A DNA stretch of 64,000 nucleotides, taken from contig NC_135144.1 of NCBI RefSeq assembly GCF_051014445.1, positions 1,860,001 to 1,924,000 on the forward strand, written 5' to 3'. Position numbers and translations under genes: made by a program. Each line of letters opens with the position of its first letter. The stretch's first letter is position 1. The notes beneath the pieces were generated by a model. That model was not told the DNA's origin, searched no databases, and saw only the letters and a list, made by a program, of their open reading frames with translations. This DNA comes from Colletes latitarsis. Its lineage: Eukaryota; Arthropoda; Insecta; Hymenoptera; Colletidae. Below are positions 49,100 through 62,880 of the stretch, piece by piece.

Positions 49100-50320
49100 C
49101 AGACCTCACCCAGACCTAACCGGTGTTGCCGACTAAAATATTGGTCGGACCAGGTTTAATTGTCTGTTTCATTGTGGTACCACATAACAACGTGATTCAA
49201 ACCCGAAAAAACCCAGGATCTGGCCAACAAGTTTGCGAAGAAAGCAAAATCATGAGCCAAATGTGGGCATAACCCAGACCTCACCCAGACCTAACCGGTG
49301 TTACCGACTAAAATCTTGGTCGGAACCAGGTTTAATTGCCTGTTACTGAGTGGTACCACATTACTACGTTATTCAAACCTGGAAATTCTCAGGATCTGAC
49401 CAACATGTATGCGAAGAAGGCAAAATCATGAGCCAGATGTTGGCATAACCCAGACCTAACCCAGACCTAACCGGTGTTATCCTCCAAAATATTGATCGAA
49501 TCAAGGTTTAATTGACTGTTACTGTGTGGTACCACATTACTACGTGATACAAACCCGAAAATTCCCAGGATCTGGCCAACAACTATGCGAAGAAGGCAAA
49601 ATCATGAGCCAGAAGCGGGCGTAACCCAGACCTAACCCAGACCTAACCAGTGTTATCCTTTAAAATGTGGATCGAAACCTGGTTTAATTGTCTGTTTCAT
49701 TGTGGTACGACATAACTACGTGATTGAAACCAGAGAAAACCGAGGATCCGGCCAACAAGAATGCGGAAAATGCAAAATCATGCGTCAGATGCTGGCATAA
49801 CCCAGACCTAACCCAGACCTAACCGGTTTTATCCTCTAAAATATTGATCGAAACCAAGTTTAATCGACTGTTTCAGTGTGGTACCACATTACTACGTGAT
49901 TCAAATCCAAAAAAACCCAGGATCTGGCCAACAACTATGCGAGGAAGGCAAAATCATGAGCCAGATGCGGGCATAGCCCAGACCTAACCCAGACCTAACC
50001 GGTGTTATCCTCTAAAATATTGATCGAAACCAAGTTTAATGGACTGTTTCAGTGTGGTACCATAATTACTACCTGATTCAAACCCGAATAAACCCAGGAT
50101 CTGACCAACAAGTATGCGAAGAATGCAAAATCATGAGCCAGATGCGGTCATAACCCAGACCTAACTCAGACCTAACCGGTTTTATCCTCTAAAACGTGGA
50201 TCGAAACCAGGTTTAATTGATTGTTTCAGTGTGGTACCACATTAGTACGTGATCCAAACCCGAATAAACCCATGATCTAACCAACAAGTATGCGAAGAAT
50301 GCAAAATCATGAGCCAGATG
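49100..50320 (+). repeat. Duplicated block 12, copy b (pairs with 57036-58430)
   Basis: It matches 57036-58430 at offset 7936 up to the K monomer and 8112 after it, because the 57-kb copy contains an extra K monomer. Both have 'gccagaagcgggcg', a private change. Confidence 0.8.
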
Positions 50321-51069
50321 CGGGCATAACCCAGACCTTACCCAGACTTAACCGGTTTTATCCTCCAAAATGTGGATCGAAACCAGGTTTAATTGATTGT
50401 TTCAATGTGGTACCACATTACTACGTGATTCAAACCAGAGAAAACCAAGGATCTGTCCAACAAGTGTTCGAAGAAGGCAAAATCATGGGCCAGATGCGGG
50501 CATATACCAGACCTAACCCAGACCTAACCGGTGTTACCGACTAAAATACTCACCGAATCCAGGTTTAATTGACTGTTACTGTGTGGTACCACATTACTAC
50601 ATTATTCAAACCCGGAAATTCCCAGGATCTGACCAACAGGTATGCGAAGAAGGCAAAATCATGAGCCAGATGCGGGCATAACCCAGACCTAACACAGACC
50701 TAACCAGTGTTATCCTTTAAAATGTGAATCGAAACCAGGTTTAATTGACTGTTTCAATGTGGTACCACATTACTACGTGATTCAAATCCAAAAAAACCCA
50801 GGATCTGGCCAACAACTATGCGAGGAAGGCAAAATCATGAGCCAGATGCGGGCATAGCCCAGACCTAACCCAGACCTAACCCAGACCTAACCGGTGTTAT
50901 CCTCTAAAATATTGATCGAAACCAGGTTTAATTGATTGTTTCAGTGTGGTACCACATTAGTACGTGATCCAAACCCGAATAAACCCAGGATCTAACCAAC
51001 AAGTATGCGAAGAATGCAAAATCATGAGCCAGATGCGGGCATAACCCAGACCTTACCCAGACTTAACCG

Positions 51070-51340
51070 GTGTTATCCTCCAAAATGTGCATCGAAACCA
51101 GGTTTAACTGATTGTTTCAGTGTGGTACCACATTAGTACGTGATCCAAACCCGAATAAACCCATGATCTAACCAACAAGTATGCGAAGAATGCAAAATCA
51201 TGAGCCAGATGCAGGCATAACCCAGACCTTACCCAGACTTAACCGGTTTTATCCTCCAAAATGTGGATCGAAACCAGGATTAATTGACTGTTTCAATGTG
51301 GTACCACATTACTACGTGATTCAAATCCAAAAAAACCCAG
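51070..51340 (+). repeat. Local three-monomer duplication (pairs with 51599-51869)
   Basis: Near-identical sequence is repeated at 529 bp, including 'aaaatgtgcatcg', 'ggtttaactgattg' and 'gatgcaggcataac'. The 'gtgcatcg' change also occurs at 58483. Confidence 0.8.
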
Positions 51341-54300
51341 GATATGGCCAACAACTATGCGAAGAAGGCAAAATCATGAGCCAGATGGGGGCATAACCCA
51401 GACCTTACCCAGACCTAACCGGTTTTTATCCTCTAAAATATTGATCGAAACCAGGTTTAATTGATTGTTTCAATGTGGTACCACATTACTACGTGATTCA
51501 AACCCGAAAAAACCCAGGATCTGGCCAACAAGTTTGCGAAGAAAGCAAAATCATGAGCCAAATGTGGGCATAACCCAGACCTAACCCAGACCTAACCGGT
51601 GTTATCCTCCAAAATGTGCATCGAAACCAGGTTTAACTGATTGTTTCAGTGTGGTACCACATTAGTACGTGATCCAAACCCGAATAAACCCATGATCTAA
51701 CCAACAAGTATGCGAAGAATGCAAAATCATGAGCCAGATGCAGGCATAACCCAGACCTTACCCAGACTTAACCGGTTTTATCCTCCAAAATGTGGATCGA
51801 AACCAGGATTAATTGACTGTTTCAATGTGGTACCACATTACTACGTGATTCAAATCCAAAAAAACCCAGGATCTGGCCAACAAGTTTGCGAAGAAAGCAA
51901 AATCATGAGCCAAATGTGGGCATAACCCAGACCTAACCCAGACCTAACCGGTTTTATCCTCTAAAATGTGGATCGAAACTAGGATTAATTGACTGTTTCA
52001 ATGTGGTACCACATAACAACGCGATTCAAACCCGAAAAAACCCAGGATCTGGCCAACAAGTTTGCGAAGAAAGCAAAATCATGAGCCAAATGTGGGCATA
52101 ACCCAGACCTAACCCAGACCTAACCGGTGTTACCGACTAAAATATTTGTCGGAACCAGGTTTAATTGCCTGTTACTGAGTGGTACCACATTACTACGTCA
52201 TTCAAACCCGGAAATTCCCAGGATCTGACCAACATGTACGCGAAGAAGGCAAAATCATGAGCCAGATGTTGGCATAACCCAGACCTAACCCAGACCTAAC
52301 CGGTGTTAACCTCCAAAATATTGATCGAATCCAGGTTTAATTGACTGTTACTGTGTGGTACCACATTACTACGTGATACAAACCCGAAAATTCCCAGGAT
52401 CTGGCCAGCAACTATGCGAAGAAGGCAAAATCATGAGCCAGATGCGGGCGTAACCCAGACCTAACCCAGACCTAACCAGTGTTATCCTTTAAAATGTGGA
52501 TCGAAACCTGGTTTAATTGTCTGTTTCATTGTGGTACGACATAACTACGTGATTGAAACCAGAGAAAACCAAGGATCCGGCCAACAAGAATGCGGAAAAT
52601 GCAAAATCATGCGTCAGATGCTGGCATAACCCAGACCTAACCCAGACCTAACCGGTTTTATCCTCTAAAATATTGATCGAAACCAAGTTTAATCGACTGT
52701 TTCAGTGTGGTACCACATTACTACGTGATTCAAATCCAAAAAAACCCAGGATCTGGCCAACAACTATGCGAGGAAGGCAAAATCATGAGCCAGATGCGGG
52801 CATAGCCCAGACCTAACCCAGACCTAACCGGTGTTATCCTCTAAAATATTGATCGAAACCAGGTTTAGTTGTCTGTTCCAGTGTGGCTCCAAATTACTAC
52901 GTGTTTCAAACCAGAGAAAACCAAGGATCTGTCCAACAAGTGTTCGAAGAAGGCAAAATCATGGGCCAGATGCGGGCATATACCAGACCTAACCCAGACC
53001 TAACCGGTGTTATCCTCTAAAATATTGATCGAAACCAAGTTTAATGGACTGTTTCAGTGTGGTACCATAATTACTACCTGATTCAAACCCGAATAAAACC
53101 AGGATCTGACCAACAAGTATGCGCAGAATGCAAAATCATGAGCCAGATGCGGTCATAACCCAGACCTAACTCAGACCTAACCGGTTTTATCCTCTAAAAC
53201 GTGGATCGAAACCAGGTTTAATTGATTGTTTCAGTGTGGTACCACATTAGTACGTGATCCAAACCCGAATAAACCCATGATCTAACCAACAAGTATGCGA
53301 AGAATGCAAAATCATGAGCCAGATGCGGGCATAACCCAGACCTAACCCAGACCTAACCGGTGTTATCCTCCAAAATATTGATCGAATCCAGGTTTAATTG
53401 ACTGTTTCAATGTGGTACCACATTACTACGTGATTCAAACCCGAAAAAAGCGAGGATCTGGCCAACAAGTTTGCGAAGAAAGCAAAATCATGAGCCAGAT
53501 GCGGGCATAACCCAGACCTAACCCAGACCTAACCAGTGTTATCCTTTAAAATGTGGATCGAAACCAGGTTTAATTGACTGTTTCAATGTGGTACCACATT
53601 ACTACGTGATTCAAACCCGAAAAAAGCCAGGATCTGGCCAACAAGTTTGCGAAGAAAGCAAAATCATGAGCCAAATGTGGGCATAACCCAGACCTAACCC
53701 AGACCTAACCGGTGTTACCGACTAAAATATTGGTCGGAACCAGGTTTAATTGCCTGTTACTGAGTGGTACCACATTACTACGTGATTCAAACCCGGAAAT
53801 TCCCAGGATCTGACCAACAAGTTTGTGAAGAAAGCAAAATGATGAGCCAGATGCGGGCATAACCCAGACCTAACCCAGACCTAACCAGTGTTATCCTCCA
53901 AAATATTGATCGAATTCAGTTTTAATTGAACGTTTCAATGTGGTACCACATTACTACGTGTTTCAAATCCAAAAAAACCCAGGATCTGACCAACATGTAT
54001 GCGAAGAAGGCAAAATCATGAGCCAGATGTAGGCATAACCCAGACCTAACCCAGACCTAACCGGTGTTATCCTCCAAAATATTGATCGAATCCAGGTTTA
54101 ATTGACTGTTACTGTGTGGTACCACATTACTACGTGATACAAACCCGAAAATTCCCAGGATCTGGCGAACAACAATGCGAAGAAGGCAAAATCGTGAGCC
54201 AGATGCGGGCGTAACCCAGACCTAACCCAGACCTAACCCAGACCTAACCAGTGTTATCCTTTAAAATGTGGATCGAAACCTGGTTTAATTGACTGTTTCA

Positions 54301-57300
54301 ATGTGGTACCACATTACTACGTGATTCAAACCCGAAAAAACCCAGGATCTGGCCAACAAGTTTGTGAAGAAAGCAAAATCATGAGCCAGATGCGGGCATA
54401 ACCCAGACCTAACCCAGACCAAACCGGTGTTACCGACTAAAATATTGGTGGGAACCAGGTTTAATTGTCTGTTTCATTGTGGTACCACATAACTACGTGA
54501 TTGAAACCGGAGAAAACCGAGGATCCGGCCAACAAGAATGCGGAAAATGCAAAATCATGCGTCAGATGCTGGCATAACCCAGACCTAACCCAGACCTAAC
54601 CGGTTTTATCCTCTAAAATATTGATCGACACCAAGTTTAATCGACTGTTTCAGTGTGGTACCACATTACTACGTGTTTCAAATCGAAAAAAACCCAGGAT
54701 CTGGCCAACAACTATGCGAGGAAGGCAAAATCATGAGCCAGATGCGGGCATAGCCCAGACCTAACCCAGACCTAACCAGTGTTATCCTTTAAAATGTGGA
54801 TCGAATCCAGGTTTAATTGATTGTTTCAATGTGGTACCACATTACTACGTGATTCAAACCCTAAAAAACCCAGGATCTGGCCAACAAGTATGCGAAGAAG
54901 GCAAAATCATGAGCCAGATGCGGGCATAACCCAGACCTAACCCAGACCTAACCGGTGTTATCCTCTAAAATATTGATCGAAACCAAGTTTAATGGACTGT
55001 TTCAGTGTGGTACCATAATTACTACCTGATTCAAACCCGAATAAACCCAGGATCTGACCAACAAGTATGTGAAGTATGCAAAATCATGAGCCAGATGCGG
55101 GCATAACCCAGACCTAACTCAGACCTAACCGGTTTTATCCTCTAAAACGTGGATCGAAACCAGGATTAATTGACTGTTTCAATGTGGTACCACATTACTA
55201 CGTGATTCAAATCCAAAAAAACCCAGGATATGGCCAACAACTATGCGAAGAAGGCAAAATCATGAGCCAGATGGGGGCATAACCCAGACCTTACCCAGAC
55301 CTAACCGGTTTTTATCCTCTAAAATATTGATCGAAACCAGGTTTAGTTGTCTGTTCCAGTGTGGCTCCAAATTACTACGTGATTCAAACCAGAGAAAACC
55401 AAGGATCTGTCCAACAAGTGTTCGAAGAAGGCAAAATCATGGGCCAGATGCGGGCATATACCAGACCTAACCCAGACCTAACCGGTGTTACCGACTAAAA
55501 TACTGACCGAATCCAGGTTTAATTGACTGTTACTGTGTGGTACCACATTACTACGTTATTCAAACCCGGAAATTCCCAGGATCTGACCAACAGGTATGCG
55601 AAGAAGGCAAAATCATGAGCCAGATGCGGGCATAACCCAGACCTAACACAGACCTAACCAGTGTTATCCTTTAAAATATAGATCGAAACCTGGTTTAATT
55701 GACTGTTTCAATGTGGTACCACATTACTACGTGATTCAAACCCGAAAAAAGCCAGGATCTGGACAACAACTATGCGAAGAAGGCAAAATCATGAGCCAGA
55801 TGCGGGCATAACCCAGACCTAACCCAGACCTAACCGGTGTTATACTCTAAAATATTGATCGAATCCAAGTGTAACGGACTGTTTCTGTGTGGTACCACAT
55901 TACTGCGTGATTCAAACCCGAAAAAACCCAGGATCTGGCCAACAAGTTTGCGAAGAAAGCAAAATCATGAGCCAAATGTGGGCATAACCCAGACCTAACC
56001 CAGACCTAACCGGTTTTATCCTCTAAAATGTGGATCGAAACCAGGATTAATTGACTGTTTCAATGTGGTACCACATTACTGCGTGATTCAAATCCAAAAA
56101 AACCCAGGATCTGGCCAACAACTATGCGAGGAAGGCAAAATCATGAGCCTGATGTGGGCATAACCCAGACCTAACCCAGACCTAACCGGTTTTAGCCTCT
56201 AAAATATTGATCGAAACCAGGTTTAATTGACTGTTTCAATGTGGTACCACATTACTACGTGATTCAAACCCGAAAAAACCCAGGATATGGCCAACAAGTT
56301 TGCGAAGAAAGCAAAATCATGAGCCAAATGTGGGCATAACCCAGGCCTAACCCAGACCTAACCGGTGTTACCGACTAAAATATTGGTCGGAACCAGGTTT
56401 AATTGTCTGTTTCAGTGAGGTGTCACATTACTACGTGTTTCAAACCAGAGAAAACCAAGGATCTGGCCAACAAGAATGCGGAAAAGGCAAAATCATGAGT
56501 CAGATGCTGGCATAACCCAGACCTAACCCAGACCTAACCGGTGTTATACTCTAAAATATTGATCGAATCCAAGTTTAACGGACTGTTTCTGTGTGGTACC
56601 ACATTACTGCGTGGTTCAAACCCGAAAAAACCCAGGATCTGGCCAACAAGAATGCGGAATAGGCAAAATCATGAGCCAGATGCGGGCATAACCCAGACCT
56701 AACCAGTGTTATCCTTTAAAATGTGGATCGAAACCAGGTTTAGTTGACTGTCTCAATGTGGTACCACATTACTACGTGATTCAAACCCGAAAAAACCCAG
56801 GATATGGCCAACAATTTTGCGAAGAAAGCAAAATCATGAGCCAAATGTGGGCATAACCCAGACCTAACCCAGACCTAACCGGTGTTACCGACTAAAATAT
56901 TGGTCGGAACCAGGTTTAATTGTCTGTTTCAGTGAGGTGTCACATTACTACGTGTTTCAAACCAGAGAAAACCAAGGATCTGGCCAACAAGAATGCGGAA
57001 AAGGCAAAATCATGAGTCAGATGCTGGTATAACCCAGACCTCACCCAGACCTAACCGGTGTTGCCGACTAAAATATTGGTCGGACCAGGTTTAATTGTCT
57101 GTTTCATTGTGGTACCACATAACAACGTGATTCAAACCCGAAAAAACCCAGGATCTGGCCAACAAGTTTGCGAAGAAAGCAAAATCATGAGCCAAATGTG
57201 GGCATAACCCAGACCTAACCCAGACCTAATTCGGTGTTACCGACTAAAATATTGGTCGGAACCAGGTTTAATTGCCTGTTACTGAGTGGTACCACATTAC

Positions 57301-57579
57301 TACGTTATTCAAACCCGGAAATTCCCAGGATCTGACCAACATGTATGCGAAGAAGGCAAAATCATGAGCCAGATGTTGGCATAACCCAGACCTAACCCAG
57401 ACCTAACCGGTGTTATCCTCCAAAATATTGATCGAATCCAGGTTTAATTGACTGTTACTGTGTGGTACCACATTACTACGTGATACAAACCCGAAAATTC
57501 CCAGGATCTGGCCAACAACTATGCGAACAAGGCAAAATCATGAGCCAGAAGCGGGCGTAACCCAGACCTAACCCAGACC

Positions 57580-57931
57580 TAACCAGTGTTATCCTTTAAA
57601 ATGTGGATCGAAACCTGGTTTAATTGTCTGTTTCATTGTGGTACGACATAACTACGTGATTGAAACCAGAGAAAACCAAGGATCCGGCCAACAAGAATGC
57701 GGAAAATGCAAAATCATGCGTCAGATGCTGGCATAACCCAGACCTAACCCAGACCTAACCAGTGTTATCCTTTAAAATGTGGATCGAAACCTGGTTTAAT
57801 TGTCTGTTTCATTGTGGTACGACATAACTACGTGATTGAAACCAGAGAAAACCAAGGATCCGGCCAACAAGAATGCGGAAAATGCAAAATCATGCGTCAG
57901 ATGCTGGCATAACCCAGACCTAACCCAGACC
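57580..57931 (+). repeat. Adjacent duplicate of a class K monomer
   Basis: Two neighbouring monomers, about 57580-57755 and 57756-57931, are the same K unit ('aaacctggtttaattgtctg', 'gtacgacataac', 'ggatccggcc', 'catgcgtcag') and I see no difference between them. The partner block at 49.6-49.8 kb has one copy. This is a very recent single-monomer duplication, or an assembly artefact. Confidence 0.8.
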
Positions 57932-58139
57932 TAACCGGTTTTATCCTCTAAAATATTGATCGAAACCAAGTTTAATCGACTGTTTCGGTGTGGTACCACA
58001 TTACTACGTGATTCAAATCCAAAAAAACCCAGGATCTGGCCAACAACTATGCGAGGAAGGCAAAATCATGAGCCAGATGCGGGCATAGCCCAGACCTAAC
58101 CCAGACCTAACCGGTGTTATCCTCTAAAATATTGATCGA

Positions 58140-60080
58140 AACCAAGTTTAATGGACTGTTTCAGTGTGGTACCATAATTACTACCTGATTCAAACCCGAA
58201 TAAACCCAGGATCTGACCAACAAGTATGCGAAGAATGCAAAATCATGAGCCAGATGCGGTCATAACCCAGACCTAACTCAGACCTAACCGGTTTTATCCT
58301 CTAAAACGTGGATCGAAACCAGGTTTAATTGATTGTTTCAGTGTGGTACCACATTAGTACGTGATCCAAACCCGAATAAACCCAGGATCTAACCAACAAG
58401 TATGCGAAGAATGCAAAATCATGAGCCAGATGCGGGCATAACCCAGACCTTACCCAGACTTAACCGGTGTTATCCTCCAAAATGTGCATCGAAACCAGGT
58501 TTAACTGATTGTTTCAGTGTGGTACCACATTAGTACGTGATCCAAACCCGAATAAACCCATGATCTAACCAACAAGTATGCGAAGAATGCAAAATCATGA
58601 GCCAGATGCGGGCATAACCCAGACCTTACCCAGACTTAACCGGTTTTATCCTCCAAAATGTGGATCGAAACCAGGATTAATTGACTGTTTCAATGTGGTA
58701 CCACATTACTACGTGATTCAAATCCAAAAAAACCCAGGATATGGCCAACAACTATGCGAAGAAGGCAAAATCATGAGCCAGATGGGGGCATAACCCAGAC
58801 CTTACCCAGACCTAACCGGTTTTTATCCTCTAAAATATTGATCGAAACCAGGTTTAATTGATTGTTTCAATGTGGTACCACATTACTACGTGATTCAAAC
58901 CAGAGAAAACCAAGGATCTGTCCAACAAGTGTTCGAAGAAGGCAAAATCATGGGCCAGATGCGGGCATATACCAGACCTAACCCAGACCTAACCGGTGTT
59001 ACCGACCAAAATACTCACCGAATCCAGGTTTAATTGACTGTTACTGTGTGGTACCACATTACTACGTTATTCAAACCCGGAAATTCCCAGGATCTGACCA
59101 ACAGGTATGCGAAGAAGGCAAAATCATGAGCCAGATGCGGGCATAACCCAGACCTAACACAGACCTAACCAGTGTTATCCTTTAAAATGTGGATCGAAAC
59201 CAGGTTTAATTGACTGTTTCAGTGTGGTACCATAATTACTACCTGATTCAAACCCGAATAAACCCAGGATCTGACCAACAAGTATGCGAAGAATGCAAAA
59301 TCATGAGCCAGATGCGGTCATAACCCAGACCTAACTCAGACCTAACCGGTTTTATCCTCTAAAACGTGGATCGAAACCAGGTTTAATTGATTGTTTCAGT
59401 GTGGTACCACATTAGTACGTGATCCAAACCCGAATAAACCCAGGATCTAACCAACAAGTATGCGAAGAATGCAAAATCATGAGCCAGATGCGGGCATAAC
59501 CCAGACCTTACCCAGACTTAACCGGTTTTATCCTCCAAAATGTGGATCGAAACCAGGATTAATTGACTGTTTCAATGTGGTACCACATTACTACGTGATT
59601 CAAATCCAAAAAAACCCAGGATATGGCCAACAACTATGCGAAGAAGGCAAAATCATGAGCCAGATGGGGGCATAACCCAGACCTTACCCAGACCTAACCG
59701 GTTTTTATCCTCTAAAATATTGATCGAAACCAGATTTAATTGATTGTTTCAATGTGGTACCACATTACTACGTGATTCAAACCAGAGAAAACCAAGGATC
59801 TGTCCAACAAGTGTTCGAAGAAGGCAAAATCATGGGCCAGATGCGGGCATATACCAGACCTAACCCAGACCTAACCGGTGTTACCGACTAAAATACTCAC
59901 CGAATCCAGGTTCAATTGACTGTTACTGTGTGGTACCACATTACTACGTTATTCAAACTTGGAAATTCCCAGGATCTGACCAACAGGTATGCGAAGAAGG
60001 CAAAATCATGAGCCAGATGCGGGCATAACCCAGACCTAACACAGACCTAACCAGTGTTATCCTTTAAAATGTGGATCGAA
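58140..60080 (+). repeat. Local 5- to 6-monomer tandem (882 and 1058 bp)
   Basis: 58600-59200 matches 59482-60082 at 882 bp (H, I, an E-like unit with an intact dyad, 'aatactcaccg', then 'cctaacacagacc'). 58140-58430 matches 59198-59490 at 1058 bp. The first unit has one additional H monomer ('gtgcatcg'). Confidence 0.78.
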
Positions 60081-62039
60081 ACCAGGTTTAATTGACTGTT
60101 TCAATGTGGTACCACATTACTACGTGATTCAAACCCGAAAAAAGCCAGGATCTGGACAACAACTACGCGAAGAAGGCAAAATCATGAGCCAGATGCGGGC
60201 ATAACCCAGACCTAACCCAGACCTAACCGGTGTTATACTCTAAAATATTGATCGAATCCAAGTGTAACGGACTGTTTCTGTGTGGTACTACATTACTGCG
60301 TGATTCAAACCCGAAAAAACCCAGGATCTGGCCAACAAGTTTGCGAAGAAAGCAAAATCATGAGCCAAATGTGGGCATAACCCAGACCTAACCCAGACCT
60401 AACCGGTTTTATCCTCTAAAATGTGGATCGAAACTAGGATTAATTGACTGTTTCAATGTGGTACCACATTACTGCGTGATTCAAATCCAAAAAAACCCAG
60501 GATCTGACCAACAGGTATGCGAAGAAGGCAAAATCATGAACCAGATGCGGGCATAACCCAGACCTAACACAGACCTAACCGGTTTTATCCTCTAAAATAT
60601 TGATCGAAACCAGGTTTAATTGACTGTTTCAATGTGGTACCACATAACAACGTGATTCAAACCCGAAAAAACCCAGGATCTGGCCAACAAGTTTGCGAAG
60701 AAAGCAAAATCATGAGCCAAATGTGGGCATAACCCAGACCTAACCCAGACCTAACCGGTGTTACCGAATAAAATATTTGTCGGAACCAGGTTTAATTGCC
60801 TGTTACTGAGTGGTACCACATTACTACGTCATTCAAACCCGGAAATTCCCAGGATCTGACCAACATGTACGCGAAGAAGGCAAAATCATGAGCCAGATGT
60901 TGGCATAACCCAGACCTAACCCAGACCTAACCGGTGTTATCCTCCAAAATATTGATCGAATCCAGGTTTAATTGACTGTTACTGTGTGGTACCACATTAC
61001 TACGTGATACAAACCCGAAAATTCCCAGGATCTGGCCAGCAACTATGCGAAGAAGGCAAAATCATGAGCCAGATGCGGGCGTAACCCAGACCTAACCCAG
61101 ACCTAACCAGTGTTATCCTTTAAAATGTGGATCGAAACCTGGTTTAATTGTCTGTTTCATTGTGGTACGACATAACTACGTGATTGAAACCAGAGAAAAC
61201 CAAGGATCCGGCCAACAAGAATGCGGAAAATGCAAAATCATGCGTCAGATGCTGGCATAACCCAGACCTAACCCAGACCTAACCGGTTTTATCCTCTAAA
61301 ATATTGATCGAAACCAAGTTTAATCGACTGTTTCAGTGTGGTACCACATTACTACGTGATTCAAATCCAAAAAAACCCAGGATCTGGCCAACAACTATGC
61401 GAGGAAGGCAAAATCATGAGCCAGATGCGGGCATAGCCCAGACCTAACCCAGACCTAACCGGTGTTATCCTCTAAAATATTGATCGAAACCAAGTTTAAT
61501 GGACTGTTTCAGTGTGGTACCATAATTACTACCTGATTCAAACCCGAATAAACCCAGGATCTGACCAACAAGTATGCGAAGAATGCAAAATCATGAGCCA
61601 GATGCGGTCATAACCCAGACCTAACTCAGACCTAACCGGTTTTATCCTCTAAAACGTGGATCGAAACCAGGTTTAATTGATTGTTTCAGTGTGGTACCAC
61701 ATTAGTACGTGATCCAAACCCGAATAAACCCAGGATCTAACCAACAAGTATGCGAAGAATGCAAAATCATGAGCCAGATGCGGGCATAACCCAGACCTTA
61801 CCCAGACTTAACCGGTGTTATCCTCCAAAATGTGGATCGAAACCAGGATTAATTGACTGTTTCAATGTGGTACCACATTACTACCTGATTCAAATCCAAA
61901 AAAACCCAGGATATGGCCAACAACTATGCGAAGAAGGCAAAATCATGAGCCAGATGGGGGCATAACCCAGACCTTACCCAGACCTAACCGGTTTTTATCC
62001 TCTAAAATATTGATCGAAACCAGGTTTAATTGATTGTTT

Positions 62040-62880
62040 CAATGTGGTACCACATTACTACGTGATTCAAATCCAAAAAAACCCAGGATCTGGCCAACAA
62101 CTATGCGAGGAAGACAAAATCATGAGCCTGATGTGGGCATAACCCAGACCTAACCCAGACCTAACCGGTTTTATCCTCTAAAATGTGGATCGAAAGAAGG
62201 ATTAATTGACTGTTTCAATGTGGTACCACATTACTACGTGATTCAAATCCAAAAAAACCCAGGATCTGGCCAACAACTATGCGAGGAAGACAAAATCATG
62301 AGCCTGATGTGGGCATAACCCAGACCTAACCCAGACCTAACCGGTGTTACCGACTAAAATATTGGTCGGAACCAGGTTTAATTGTCTGTTTCAGTGAGGT
62401 GTCACATTACTACGTGTTTCAAACCAGAGAAAACCAAGGATCTGGCCAACAACAATGCGGGAAAGGCAAAATCATGAGCCAGATGCGGGCATAACCCAGA
62501 CCTCACCCAGACCTAACCGGTTTTATCCTCTAAAATGTGGATCGAAACCAGGATTAATTGACTGTTTCAATGTGGTACCACATTGCTACGTGATTCAAAC
62601 CCGAAAAAACCCAGGATCTGGCCAACAAGTTTGCGAAGAAAGCAAAATCATGAGCCAAATGTGGGCATAACCCAGACCTAACCCAGACCTAACCGGTTTT
62701 ATCCTCTAAAATGTGGATCGAAAGAAGGATTAATTGACTGTTTCAATGTGGTACCACATTACTACGTGATTCAAATCCAAAAAAACCCAGGATCTGGCCA
62801 ACAACTATGCGAGGAAGACAAAATCATGAGCCTGATGTGGGCATAACCCAGACCTAACCCAGACCTAACCGGTTTTATCC
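62040..62880 (+). repeat. Local duplication of the 'gaggaagac' monomer
   Basis: The private word 'gcgaggaagacaaaatcatg' occurs near 62105, 62281 and 62810, and 'gatcgaaagaaggatt' precedes the last two. The first two are adjacent monomers; the third is three monomers away with a B-type and an A-type unit between. This is another small recent expansion. Confidence 0.75.
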
